Source of the DNA: Chaunax sp. Z400
Lineage: Eukaryota; Chordata; Actinopteri; Lophiiformes; Chaunacidae
Length of the DNA: 64,000 nt
NCBI GenBank assembly: GCA_037577475.1
Contig: CM075184.1
Location: forward strand, 13,960,094-14,024,093
Direction of reading: 5' to 3'
Shown here: piece by piece, positions 23,311-37,400 of the stretch
How the letters are laid out: every line of letters starts with the position of its first letter
How positions within the stretch are numbered: the stretch's first letter is position 1
The notes under the pieces: model-generated
Databases searched by the model: none
What the model was told of the DNA's origin: nothing
The model's input: only the letters and a program-made list of their open reading frames with translations
Made by a program: the position numbers and the translations under genes

Positions 23311-25401
23311 CCTTTACCGTCAGCAGCCACCAGCCTCACTGGAAGTCAAATAAAGACAAGCAAGTAGATAACATGACGTCAGAATTAACAGGGATATTTT
23401 GGTTTGACAGCACAGAAACAGACACTGGAGCGAAGTGTCATTACTGTAGCTGCAGTGTGTAGCCTGTAGCTAGGCTACATGCTAATAGCTGCTAACAACA
23501 TCTTCGTTCTTAGCTGCTACAAATACTTTTAACAAAAACTGTCACATACCAGATAAAGGGTGACACTAGTGAATGGTGTCTAAAATGCTAACAGCAATAA
23601 CGACGCTAATATAACAAGGCCACTAATGTTTACAAAATCCATGTGGCGTTTAAAAAAGATGGCCAACCAATACATATTCCTGTGCGAGACGAGACGAGAC
23701 GAGAAGTTGAACCTAGGTTTACACTATTCTCACGAATTTCCAATACAGCAGAGGAAATCACTTAGTATTATCATGAAAGACAAATGATATGAACTTATTC
23801 TCAATATCATTATCAAAGACTTAACGTCAAGTAAAGCTTTTGGAAAACATCCTTATGAAGCTTAAATACCTGTTTATTTGATTGTTGTATAATCTCTTCT
23901 TAAACTTGCCAATAAATTAATGCTGGAGTACTGTTGAATCATTATCATGGTCTATATGTTATTTGTAATTATATTCACTTTTTTGTATTTTCTTTTCTTT
24001 TTTTAATTTATCTAATCGTTTTTGAGCTGAGATAGGCTCCAGCACCCCAGCAACCCGACACAGGATAAGCAGGTTACAGAAAATGAATAAATGAATGAAT
24101 CATCGTTTTTCCTTCCACAGGCTCAATTAGCCGTCTCGAATCTTATAGTGCCACTGAAAATAAATGTCTCCATGTGTAATTCAAACACATATTAAAATGC
24201 ACGTGAATAAGATTTTGTTACGATTGCTCTACTGTAAATAAACGCCACGATTCAAGGATGGAAAATAGAGAGAGCAAGGAAATAGTCATGGTTGTCCAAC
24301 TACTTTTAAAAATCACGGCTTTCTGCAGCGCTCTCACGTCATCTGGTAGACAACAAGGAAAATACAGTACTATAAATTATTAAACACGTATTCCCAATTC
24401 TGTGAATGTGTGATAGTTCAACAATATTTAAGTATGTTTTTAGAGCTGCATATGGAATCGCGAGGGACTATCGTAAGACAGTATATCTTTAAATATCTTT
24501 GTAAGTGAAAATTAGTGACCCTTTCTGAAAAAATTTAATTAAATTTTTAAAAAGCCTTTGTTTTGCAATTAGTCCGGTGCAGCTTCGAGTAGCGTTCGCA
24601 GTGAGTTTATCTGCTTAAAGGGTGGTAATGAGTGAGGTCACATGGCATTCTATTTATACATAAATAGTGCAGCAGTGGTATCCACACTGCGGAAGGTCGT
24701 CTGTCTGTTCTTGCAAGCGGTGGAGTGAATTTTGGGCCGGACGTCTCACGGGTGACCCTGCTGCTGAGGGAAAGTTGAACCTGCTCTTTCTGGAAATCTG
24801 AAAGGCAAGTCTGTGAATAATTACACAATCAAAGATCGTTGAGTTTATGAATGAATTAGAGGTGGAAGATGAAGGACACTGATTGACTGTCATTCAGTGA
24901 ATTATTGAATGTTAAAAAAGCAGAAAATACATGTTTAGAAATATATGGTCTCACCAAGCAGCAAGTTTCCACAGCCTTATCTGTTTAATGGTAATTAATA
25001 AAGTGTTGCTGAAAGACCAGCATATGTGCATTATTTTAAAAACATGCTTGTTTCATGAGACCTTAATCTAGAGTCCTTTATAGCGCTAAACATTTTATCT
25101 CTGACTGGTTCACTCTGCTTGGACTTGGCACAGTTTCCCCTTTGTGCCGTCATATTTCCTTATCCTGTGAGCAGAGGGTGTAATCAAACCTGTGTGTGTC
25201 GTGTCCTGCAGAGCTGAAATGTCACTGCAGTCTGTAGGCCTGAGTGTGTGACTCGGGGGCTCAGGGCCTGTTTGGTGGGGGGAATAATTATTTTGTTCTT
25301 TGCTATTTAACAACAGGTGCAGTAGTATTAACTTTGGAACTACCTCTACTTGTCTGTTCATATTTAAGAGCTAGAGGGACTGTCAGGACGGACCAGAGAC
25401 C
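23311..25401. other. Divergent spacer between afg2b and nnt
   Basis: Both genes start outward from this 2.1 kb stretch, so it holds both 5' regions. No TATA or strong initiator is clear. A (GAGAC)n run is at about 23687-23703. A dispersed-repeat tail (GGATAAGCAGGTTACAGAAAATGAATAAATG-type) is at about 24024-24100. No coding frame resembles a known protein. Confidence 0.55.
24024..24100 (+). repeat. Dispersed fish repeat, tail fragment
   Basis: GATAGGCTCCAGCACCCC...ACAGGATAAGCAGGTTACAGAAAATGAATAAATG: the 3' end, with ATGA-type tail, of the same family as at 51793-52095, 62335-62462 and 44622-44660. Confidence 0.75.
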
Positions 25402-28400
25402 ATGTCGACCCTCCTGCGCTGTGTCTCCAGCTCTTCAGTGACTTTGTTTCATCGAGGGGTCCGTCAGAGGATACCTGGAAGGAGGCATTTCAAGACTTTC
25501 CCTGCATTATGGGACCAAAACGCCTCTAAAGGTAGGAACTTGGCACCTCTATAAACAACTCTCTGGTCTTTCCTACAACATTTTTTCCAGATGACAGCCA
25601 GTGTTGCTTCATTGGTTTGGATTTCCCCTGTGTCTTCAGCTGAGTAATGACAATGTAACATTTCACACGGGGACGTGCTTCTTCTAGGTAGAGGAGTGGA
25701 AAACTTCACATATCATGAACCGTTGTTTGCAGCAGCTTTCGAGAGCTGTTCCCAAAATAGGGCAAGCTGTAGCTGTGTCTATGCTCACTGAGCTGTAGGC
25801 GCTGCTAACATGTGAAAGCATACGAGAGGTCAGTTAAAGGTGACATGTAAAAGTTTAACTACTGTCTGGCAGTTTCTGTTCCCCTGACGTTGGAGTCAGC
25901 ACTGTTCACAGGACACACGTCTTGTTTCAAGTCTTGTGAGTTGTTGGGTGCTTTTGAAGTTTGAATTTGTGTGGAGTTCAGGCCTCTGTGTGTGTGCTGG
26001 CTCAGGGCCAATCACCTGCTAATGTCTCCATGGTGGCGAGGTCACCACGAGAAATGTGTAACCTGACACTGGTCTCAGCCACACAATCTTAGCCGTGCAT
26101 GCATGCTGTGTTGTGTTGTCGCATAAAAAAATTAAAAACTAGAGGGCATTAAGAGAGCGCATGCCTCAAACCAAGGGAAATTACGAGTCGTACTACGACG
26201 ATGCCATGTCCCAGCCTACTCTTCCTCTGATTGGCTTGGGATGACGCTGACGTTTCTCACGTAGGCCCTCACTTAAAGAACTTTTACTACATGAGAAATA
26301 GTCATACCAAGTCAATCAGAGGCAGAGAAGGGTCATGGTATCACCATAGAAGGATTCATGCATTTAAAAAATCCTGGATCCATACCATCTTCATAAACCT
26401 CTAAATCCCCTCCCCCAGGGTCCACCTTTACCTAAAATTTCAGTGAAATTCATTCAAAACTTTTTGGAGGTTATTTGATCGGCCCCAAAATATAAAACAC
26501 AGTAAGACAAGTGGGACGAGATGTGAATGCTGGACAACAGATGCGTCAAGGTACTGCACTTTAATTTACTGACGTCAGTAGAAGCCACAGATATACTGTG
26601 CCTCCTCTTCATGAAGAGCAACATCTTGCAGTCTTAGGTGATTACAGTACCTTCAAAATACGGCATAATTGCATCTTGTCTCAGTCGCCGTTAATGGCCG
26701 GTGATAGATTTTAACACTGCAATCTAGAGGTCAGGGGTTTAAACACAACACAAAAAATGAACCACAAGCACAACAACTATTCTATAAAAATCGATCAAGT
26801 GTTTTTGAGAGTCGATACAGTATCACCAAAGAAACTACAGGACTCTCGAAGAATGCACGCCACCATCAAGGGAATTTACGAGTCCTACCATGGCGACACC
26901 ATGACCCGCCCCTCTCTGCCGCTGATTGGCTTGGGATGACGATAACGTTTCTCATGTAGCCCCTCATTGAAAGAATTTTGACTGCGTGAGAAACATCAGA
27001 GCAGGGCGGGTCATGGCATCACTATTGTAGGATTCATACATTTGAAACAATACTGGATCCATACCATCGTCTGGAAAAGCCTCTAAATCTAATGAATCTC
27101 CTGTTCCCCTCTCCAGGGCCCAACTTTCCACAAAATATCATCGACATCCATTCAAAGCTTTTTTAGTTCTCGTGCTCACAATCACACACAGACAAAAAAC
27201 AAACACCACCTATTACATAACCTCCACCAACTCTCTTTGGTGGAGATAAAAACAAGGTTTCCCCTGTTTTTGTTAAGTGATGTTATTTTTTGAAGGGATC
27301 TAATAGTGATCTGAATGTTTTTGTTCTTTAAGAAAGATATGTTAATAGATTCCATTTTTTTTGTACTGCAGAGTGAACTATCAGCTGCTTTGTGTGTTCA
27401 GGTGTACTCTACAAGGACCTGGTGGTTGGCGTTCCTAAGGAGACTCTACAGAATGAGCGTCGTGTGGCGTTGTCTCCTGCGGGGGTGGCGGCATTGGTCA
27501 AACAGGGCTTCCAGGTGCAGGTGGAGAATGGTGCCGGACAGGAATCCCAGTTCTCTGATCAGCAGTACAAAGATGCTGGAGCCACCATCACTGACATCAG
27601 TGGAGCCTTTGGCTCAGACTTGGTCCTCAAGGTTCGTACACATCCTTTGTTTGGTCTGCTGATTCTTTTAGTCAAGGTATTACTGAATTTCTACCCATGT
27701 AACATCGTTTTTCTGCTGTAGGTTCGAGCACCTAGTTTGAGTGAGACGGACCTCCTGAAGGCCAAGTCCACCTTGGTGAGCTTCATCTATCCATCACAGA
27801 ACCCAGAGCTGATGAAGAAGCTGTCAGAGAGGCAGAGTACTGTGCTGGCCATGGACCAGGTTCCCAGAGTCACCATCGCACAGGGTTACGATGCACTCAG
27901 CTCCATGGCTAACATCGCTGGGTAAAGAAAACAAGATAAATAAAACAGATTCATGTGTTTGTCGCTGTTCAGGAGTGTCTAGTCATAATAAATGTGACTT
28001 GAGGGTTCGTTTTGTAGGTACAAAGCTGTGGTTCTTGCTGCCAACCACTTTGGCAGGTTCTTTACTGGTCAGATCACAGCTGCAGGAAAAGTACCCCCAG
28101 CTAAGGTAACTGTCTACATATTACTGTATGCAAGTCACCATGAATGATTTAATCTCTCACAATATTCTGTTTTTCTTTTCAGTTTACCTCAAACAAAATG
28201 TGCAATAGTGGACTGTCAGACTCCCTCTGGCACAATAAATCATATGGATGCTTCTGTTATACACAGGTCCTGGTTATTGGAGGTGGAGTGGCTGGTTTGG
28301 CGGCAGCAGGGGCAGCCAAGTCGATGGGAGCCATAGTCAGAGGATTTGACACCAGGTATAAGATAGAGGGGGCGACATTATGTCTTACACTGCAGACTGG

Positions 28401-31400
28401 GTGATGATGGTTGTGATGTTCATGATTCTGACTGTAACGTGATTGACTGCTCAGGCCAGCGGCCCTGGAGCAGTTCAAGTCATTTGGGGTTGAGCCTTTA
28501 GAAGTAGACATCAAGGAGTCTGGCGATGGGGTCGGAGGTTATGCCAAAGAGATGTCTAAGGAGTTCATTGAGGCTGAGATGGCCCTTTTCGCCAAGCAGT
28601 GTAAAGAGGTCGACATTATCATCAGCACTGCCCTGATTCCAGGTCAGTCACATTGATACCTTCTTCTTCCTCTGTTTTTTTTTTGTGTGATCCTTTTTGT
28701 GTTTAAAGCTGCACAAAGCTGCAAAGTGATAAAACCACTGAGGATTACTGCTCAACTCTGAAAAGTGATCATCTTAGCCTCTGTTAGCTTATTACTCTGG
28801 TTTCACGGCCTGGAAATGTACTTAATAGTTGACACTTAGCTAATCCCATTAATCCTATCTGTCTGTTGATTCTTACAAAAAAAAAAACAACAACCTTGAA
28901 TGAAACTACCGTCCCACAGCTGACCTATAAGTTTTACATTTTCTAGTGAACATATAGTTTATCATTGTGCAGCTGAAGACCCAGATATTTTTCTCACAAG
29001 TCTGTGAGGTATAACATAAAGCTTAAAGAAGGATGAATATTGGAAATTACCATGTCAGATAGCCAGACACATGACTTTGAGGAAATGCTGATGTTGCCTT
29101 GTGTCTGTTGATTGTGTAACTTTGGTCTAGGAGTGTGATTCTTGCTTAGGGTGCGAGAGGTCCTGGGTTCATTTCTCGCAGGAGCACCCAATTTATTTTA
29201 TGCCCAGTCTAGGAGAAACCTGAGCATAGCCTAAAAATGTGACTCCCCTCTTCCAAACTCCCAAGGATGACAAGTGTCACAGCGATTTGCTGTCCAGACA
29301 GAAATAATTTATTCACTTTACTCTTGTGTCAGGGTGGGCATGGCCCAAAATAACAAACAAAACAAGCCTCAGGTGTTCACACTAACTTACCTATCATTAA
29401 AATAAAGGACACAAAAGACAGAAAACGTATCTAACTTCCTAACAGAAAAACAGGAGAAAAGATGAACCAACAAAAAGAGCTTCCCACCCCTACAGAAAAC
29501 TGGACTGCTGCATAGAGGAATTATTTACAATATTTACAAAAATATTTACAAAATGTGAAGTTTACTACCAAAGTCATCAGATCTAATCACTAGCTAACAC
29601 AAGGCCACAGGGCACACACAGGCACTGTCAGGTTGGAAGCAAGGGGAGAAGAGGAGGAGGCACCACTGGGATCCACAGGTGCCATTTTAAAGGAGGCACC
29701 ACCAGTCTCCTATCCAATCCACAGCCTCCACCTGTAACTTGAAAGGGCACAGAACAAAGTGATAGCATCACCCGCAGGCAGGGAGGGAGAACAACATAAA
29801 CAACAGAAAATACGAATAATGACTCAGGGTCATAACAGTAATTTGCAGGTGACTTTTATAAGAATAACCTTTTGTCATATTTTCTAAAACTGGCATCATG
29901 TCCTCAGAGTAGTACATGATACAGATAATCTGTGAGAAAAACAGACTCCTATGGCCATATCTAGTACGCCTAATTTATAATAATCCACCAGGCCTCAATC
30001 TACACCGCCAATCAGAGGCAGGAGGCGTGTCTGACAGAGTGTCAATCACACTCCTGTGCACGCTGTGGGCAGCCCTCCTCTTCCCCACATGCTCTCACTC
30101 TGAAGCACAGCAGTCGCCTCTGTGGGGAGGAGCTTTGGAGGCGTTGGACTACATCAGACACTCCTTGCCTCTGATTGGTGGTTTAGATTCAGGTGTGGTG
30201 GATTCTTGCAAATGGCATTAGGAGCACTAGATGGGGCTATAGGAGTCTGATTTTTTTTCACTGATTATCAGTCTCTAGTGTCAGGACACAGGGACAGTTT
30301 TAGAAAATGTGACTAAAAAGTTACTTACTGCAGCTTTAATGTGGACTTGTTTCTTAGATATCATGATACAGTATTATGAACATTTGATGAATCTCACCTG
30401 TCACTCTGTCACCTGCTTCATGTTCCCTTTTAGGGAAGCGTGCTCCAATCCTGATCAAGAAGGAGTTTGTGGAGTCCATGAAGGATGGCTCTGTGGTGGT
30501 TGATCTGGCGGCAGAGGCTGGGGGCAACATCGAGACCACCAAGCCTGGAGATATATGCGTTCACAAGGTGAACAAGGTTTCCTCTCAGCCAACGATTTTG
30601 ATTAAGAAAACATATGATTGTCCGTCTTAAATTTTTACTACTAAAGAAAAATGTGCTTATGATGTACTTTTTTTTTTAATAACTAGGGAGTAACACACAT
30701 TGGCTACACAGACCTGCCCAGCCTCATGGCCACCCAGGCCAGCACTCTGTATTCAAATAACGTACTGAAGCTGCTGAAGGCCATCAGCCCAGACAAGGAA
30801 TACTTCCACTATCAGCCCACAGACGAATTTGACTATGGAACAATTGACCATGTCATCCGCGGGACTCTTGTTATGAAGGTGTGTTTTTATTAGTAATTGT
30901 CTACTGGCAGCCTGCTTCACCGCTGGCATCCCTCTCTCCCTCTCGGCATGAGCTGTCAGATCCTGTCATGCTAGGATAACTGCGCCACATGAGTACTAAA
31001 AACCCAGTCCCAGCTGGGAATAGCTCATTTTGGACTCCAGCAAGAATGTTATGAATGTTTCAAAATGTACTTTTCCAGGAATTTTGGCTCTGACACGTTG
31101 TTTATGGCAGAGAAAGCATGCAACCTCAACAAGACATATCAGTTTACCCCTTGTTAAACTGAGACTTATTCTGATCCCTTAAAAGGCAATTCATCTTTCA
31201 AAACCACTTGTAAATGGTTTGTGATTGGCTTGTTCAGTGCAATCTCCTATGTGGTCCGTGAGTTTGTATTTTGAGTGCTCCCTCTGTCAAAGTGAGATCT
31301 CCCACAATGCAAGGATCCAAAGTCTTAATGTGCGCTTCTCACGCAAAACTCTGTTGATGTCCTCTGTGTTCTGTAATGTGTCCAGGAAGGGGAGAATATG

Positions 31401-34400
31401 TTCCCATCCCCTCTCCCCAAAACAGCCCCCCCAGCCCCAGTAAAACAGAAAACAGTTGCAGAGTTGAAGGCTGAGAAAGCGGCTGAGATCTCTCCCTTTA
31501 AACGCACCATGACCTCTGCTGGCGTCTACTCTGCAGGTCAGACACAAATTCACAGATCCGTTTGGAAATGTTTCGATTCAGTGAGATATATGGCACAATT
31601 TCATGTGATAATTTACAAGGATTTATAGAAAATCTTTTAGATTATTTTTCTCAATCCAGTGTGAAAGACTCTTCGCTGCTAAAATAAAACATAATTTACA
31701 TTAATATGCACAATTAACCCAGTATTTAGAAGACAATTATTTAGCTGTTTTTTTTATCTTGTCCAAAATTGCACAGACATTAAGGAACTGTCATCTAAGC
31801 GATCATGTTTTACAGACGATCTTTGATTATGATCAATAATAAAGGCATCCACAAACTACTTCTACTTCAGGCAAATCATAGTGTTTGCAAAACGTTATGT
31901 CCTCTAAGTTTGATTGATAACTTCACATAACCACTGTTGACAAGTGGATCTTACTTGGCCAAACAATATGTGATTAATTAGTGCTTTAGCCAACTCGATG
32001 GCGATGGTGATTGGACAAATTACCTCACATGACTCTTCCTTGTGTGACTTATTGTAAATGATGCAATGTGAGTCAAAGATAGCAGCATGGTTGATGAGGA
32101 GCTTGTACCAAAAAAAGTATTATCTTCAATGTAATCTTGTATAAATGGTACAAATAGAGACATTTCTAGGCTATTTTAAGCTTGACTACAGTCTATAGGG
32201 CATTTCAAAATTGGGAAAGAAGATCATTGATCATGATTGTGATTAAATGGATGGTGATTTTTTTTTGCAGAGATCATCCGTACCTACTCTAAACATTAAA
32301 TTTTGGTTGTGCAATATATCGCATTTCCAAATAAAATTCAAACAATTTTAAAATCAAGCTACAACTTTAATGCAAACATTTTGACGGTTTAATCCTGAAA
32401 TGTGAATATCTGCTGCTTTTTCTTGTCTTACGTCATAGTGAGAATCTTTGGATTTGGCCTGGATTTGGGAATGGCTAGAACTGCAAATTTTTTTCCACTG
32501 CAGCAATATGGAAAGAACCATATACAGGCATACAAACATAACAATATCAACAACACACTGTCTCTCTTTAGGTGTGTCCACCTGTCTGGCTCTGGGAATC
32601 ATCTCCCCAAATGCAGCCTTCACTCAGATGGTCACAACCTTTGGCTTGGCTGGGATTGTGGGATACCACACTGTGTGGGGCGTGACCCCCGCGCTGCACT
32701 CACCCCTCATGTCTGTGACTAATGCCATCTCAGGTCAGGAGTCAAAGTAAGATGGTTATGGCCTAATTTGATTTTCTGTGACGTTACGTCGTAACTTTTT
32801 TTCATGTCCTTTGTGTCCTCTCGGTCAGGACTGACGGCAGTTGGAGGTCTGGTGCTGATGGGTGGAGGTCTCACACCCTCCACCCTGCCTGAGAGTCTTG
32901 CTCTGGCTGCTGCTTTCATTTCCTCCATCAACATTGCCGGTTTGATGTTCAAGACCTAAACACAAAAATAAGAATAAAGAATAAGATTAATTTCCCAGAT
33001 AATCAAATGACAAATGGCTAAATTTTATTATTCTATGTTTCGATGCAGGTGGTTTTCTGATCACCCAGAGGATGTTGGACATGTTCAAACGTCCCACTGA
33101 CCCTCCTGAGTACAACTACCTGTATGCACTGCCAGGGGCTGCATTTGTTGGTGGATATGGAGCCTCAGTGGCTGCTGGATACAACATTGAGCAGGTGACA
33201 CGTTATTTCACTCATCTTTACTCTCATTAAAAATATGTTAAGTAGCTTATCAGTGAAATTAATTAGATTTCAGAGTATATAATATTCATACAAGTTTATG
33301 TGGCTGTGTTCGTCATAAAGTTTTGGTATGTTTGGTAGCTTTATTGACGAGTATCAGGGTGGCTTTGTATAAGACTATAAAATGTCATAATACTTAAAAA
33401 TGTCCTTCACAATTTCCCAAATTCAGGATGACATCTTAGTCTTAGTCCAAAACTTTGCATATTGAGTTTCTCATTGAATCAATTAGTCATTTCAGCTGTA
33501 CTGAGTATTTCAAGTAAATATTTATACTTTAAATTAGTTCTGATGACTAGATGACTTGTTCAGTTGCTTGACCTTACTATGATCAGATGCCACAAATAAC
33601 ACTGACTTGTGTTGTTTTTTTGTTTTTTTTACCTCAGATGATGTACTTGGGCTCAGGTTTGTGTTGTGTCGGAGCACTGGCAGGCCTCTCAACCCAGGGC
33701 ACCAGTCGTTTGGGGAACACCCTAGGCATGATGGGAGTGGCAGGGGGCATCGCTGCCACCCTTGGTGCCCTCAAACCCTCCCCAGAGCTGCTGTCTCAGA
33801 TGTCTCTGGCCATGGCCACAGGGGGAACCTTGGGTAGGTAGAGGCTCTATAATTGATGATTGTAGACATGCCTCGGCTTAAACTGAAAATGCCAAAATGC
33901 CTACTCTGGCACCAATTATCGTTCATTGCAGCACTACCTAATTTAGGTCCAGACCAGATCTTGTTGTCGACCATTTTGTAAAGCTTTTAGCAGCATTCTG
34001 TGTTGTGTCACCACGGCAAGAGGACTTGCTCTCTGGGTTCCAGTCTCCACTTACAAAGAAACTAAATTCATAAAGCTCTATCATGTTTGCTCTGACGCCC
34101 TGCAGTTTGTTTAGAAATCTAAAAGACCACCATGAATGACCTTACATGTTATTCACTTTGCATGCGACTCCCCCGAGCTTTGAAAAGTATGAATTCTTTG
34201 CTAATTCATAACAGAACATCAGTCAGATATTCAGTCAGATAAGTGGATTCTGTCATCATGTGTGAATGTTTTGCATGTTAATAGTAATTTAAGAAGACAG
34301 GATGATAAATTATGTCATCATCAACATACACTACACACACGAAGCAGAGCATGAGGGTTTACTGAGTGTTAAAGTAGTGGCTGCATGTGTTTGTCACTCT

Positions 34401-37400
34401 TTTAACTCAGGCCTTATTAGATCAGCTTTGAACATCAGGCCCCTTTGATAAGAGTAGTGCTAGTGAAAACCGGTGTTTGACTTTTAAAAGTTTGTCTTGT
34501 ATTCAACTTTTGTGTGCATGAGAAGACTGGTGTTTGGCTCGTGACTCAACATGATATAAAGTTGTAATTCACTGAGATTTACTGACAGCTGTCTTCTCTT
34601 TACTATTCTGGGCTGATCCTCATATTCTGGCTCCAGGTCTCACGATTGCCAAGCGAATTGAAATCTCAGACTTGCCACAGCTTGTGGCAGCCTTCCACAG
34701 CCTTGTAGGGCTGGCAGCTGTCCTCACCTGCATCGCAGAGTTCATGATTGAGTACCCCCACCTGGACGCTCACCCATCCGCCGGTGTGCTCAAGACCGTG
34801 GCGTATCTGGGCACCTACATCGGAGGGGTCACCTTCAGTGGCTCCCTGGTGGCCTATGGCAAGCTTCAAGGTAAAGAATTTGACTTAATATTGGTAGCAT
34901 CTACAGTTTTTAAGTACATGTGCGGTATGTGACAAGTTGAAAAGATAGTAGAGTATGTCTTTTACATTCTAATATCTTCATGAACACAGTGAGTTTTGAG
35001 TCTTCAGGCACTGATTGTCTCTTTCATCTAGTTAGAGCTACAAATCCTCGGGTAAATCCAAGCCTGGACTCGGGGGTTGTGTTCATGTATTAGCATTATT
35101 TTACATTGCAGTGCGACTGATCAAGAGAAGCTTTCTGGTAATTTGTTTGCTGCATGGCTGTGGTTTGTGAAGGGGAAAAACTCTTAGACAGCTATTTAGA
35201 GGCCTCTGTAATCAAAAGACACTCAACACTGCTTAAGAGAAAAGTGTGTTTATACTGTTTCTCTGGTCAGATTGTTTCCATTTGCCTTATAAAAGACTGG
35301 GAATCATTTCTGGTTTTCTGAAAACATTTTCAGGCATCCTGAATTCTGCCCCCCTGCATTTGCCGGGACGACATGTGTTAAACGCTGGTCTAATGGCAGC
35401 GTCGATGGGGGGCATGGTGCCCTTTATGCTCAGTTCTAGCTACAATACTGGCATGGGGTGTCTATTGGGAGTGTCTGGGCTTTCTACTGTTATGGTGAGT
35501 ATCAAAGATTCACTGAGCTGAGGACAGATGAAGCACAAAGTGAAATGTTATGTTTTAATGATGAAATACTTTCTTAGATTAGACTAAACTCTGCTGTATA
35601 TTGTTGTGGCTCATTTTGGAGACAAGTTTTCTTAAGTGGTTCAAATGTCTTTATTAACTCCTTGTTTTATCACTGGGTAAGTTCTCGAAACCTCCCCATA
35701 GGGTGTAACCTTGACGGCAGCCATCGGGGGTGCTGACATGCCCGTGGTCATCACCGTGTTGAACAGCTACTCTGGATGGGCGCTCTGTGCTGAGGGCTTC
35801 TTACTAGATAACAATCTCATGACGATAGTCGGAGCTCTGATCGGCTCCTCCGGTGCCATCCTCTCCTACATCATGTGTGTGGTGAGTAGACACACATATC
35901 CAGCCACATGAGTGAACTTTCACTGTGGACTCACTGCAGTTACCCAAGCGGAGTCATTGTTACCTTAGTTATTGTCCCCTTCCCTTCCAAGGCTATGAAC
36001 CGCTCCCTCCCCAATGTGATCCTGGGTGGGTATGGCACCACCTCCACAGCGGGAGGTAAGCCCATGGAGATTGTTGGTACGCACACTGAGGTCAACGTGG
36101 ACCAGACCATTGACATAATCAAAGAAGCCAACAACATAATCATCACACCAGGTACACACAGTTCACTGTCTTGTGGGTATTTATAAGGATTGCAATTTTC
36201 AGCTTTGTGGTTAAAAAAAATTACCTACCAACATAATCAATGCATTTTCATAGATGTGCGTCACTCAGTGCATTTTTATTTGTTGTGCAGTAAACAAAGT
36301 CAGAGAGGTTAAATTTCCATATTATACTTTTGATGTTTTTCAAAACTCGCAAACTTGCAACATTGTTGGACCCACAATGGACATGTAATAAAAGAAAGGA
36401 TAAAACTGAGGCAGCGTAAATGGAGATATCTTCTTTTTATTTCCTTGTCGAAGTCCGGGGCAACTTAGTAACTCACCTGGTGGGGCATGTGTTCAATGCA
36501 CGCTGGGTTAGTTTCCCATTTGTGGCCATTTGATGCATATCATTCACTCTCACCCACCTTTTCCCCCTAAACCTTCAGCTAAAGCCAGTCAGTCATAAAT
36601 GCATCAGCACTTCCATTTTGTGTGTAGCCAATCTAAAAGATCACATAATAAACTGAATTGTTGATGTAGCTTTATTTTGAATACCTCATGGCCATAAACA
36701 TGGCACAGTGGGTAGGGCTCAGAATAGTCAACCCATTCAAATGTGACCCTTCCAAAAAGTCGGCTGATTTATTTTCATAATTTTGATCAGCTAAATATAA
36801 TTTTTGCTGGTATGCATCTTCAGTAGCTTCTCCCCCAGAAAGTAGAGACAGTCCTGAAAAGGACTGGAGCCTTAAAGGGAGGCAGGGGTCTAATTGACAT
36901 CAGAGACTAAGGTGGAGCACAAGTTTAATATCAGATTCTGTCATCACTGAGCAGCATGGATCCTCCTCTGCACCCCAGCTGCAGATTTTCTGGTTCAATA
37001 ACATCAACTATCTCATCTGATTAACTTCACCTGAAAAAATGCTGAGCCTGATGCCAAAGTGTGGATCAAAATGTTTTTGCATTTTGTTGGGAAAGCCAGA
37101 AGCTTTTGCAAAGCATTATGGTTAGGATCGTAGACTTATCAATATGCAAGTAATTACACTCACAATGCTGAAGCATTTTAAACACAAGGGGGAGCAGTTA
37201 GTTTGTCCACAGCTACCTTGCCTCATGTAGTGTATATAAAAAGTGAGGGTCAGTACATGTTTGTTCGCATAGAGTAAAGGATGATGATTTTAATTTGAGT
37301 GTGAGATTGTGAGGAAAAAGCCTAGCTTGTCTGACAAATGAATTGTCGAGTGGTCTGAGCAAGAGGAACCACATATTGCCGTTGTTTTCCAGTGGCTCCA

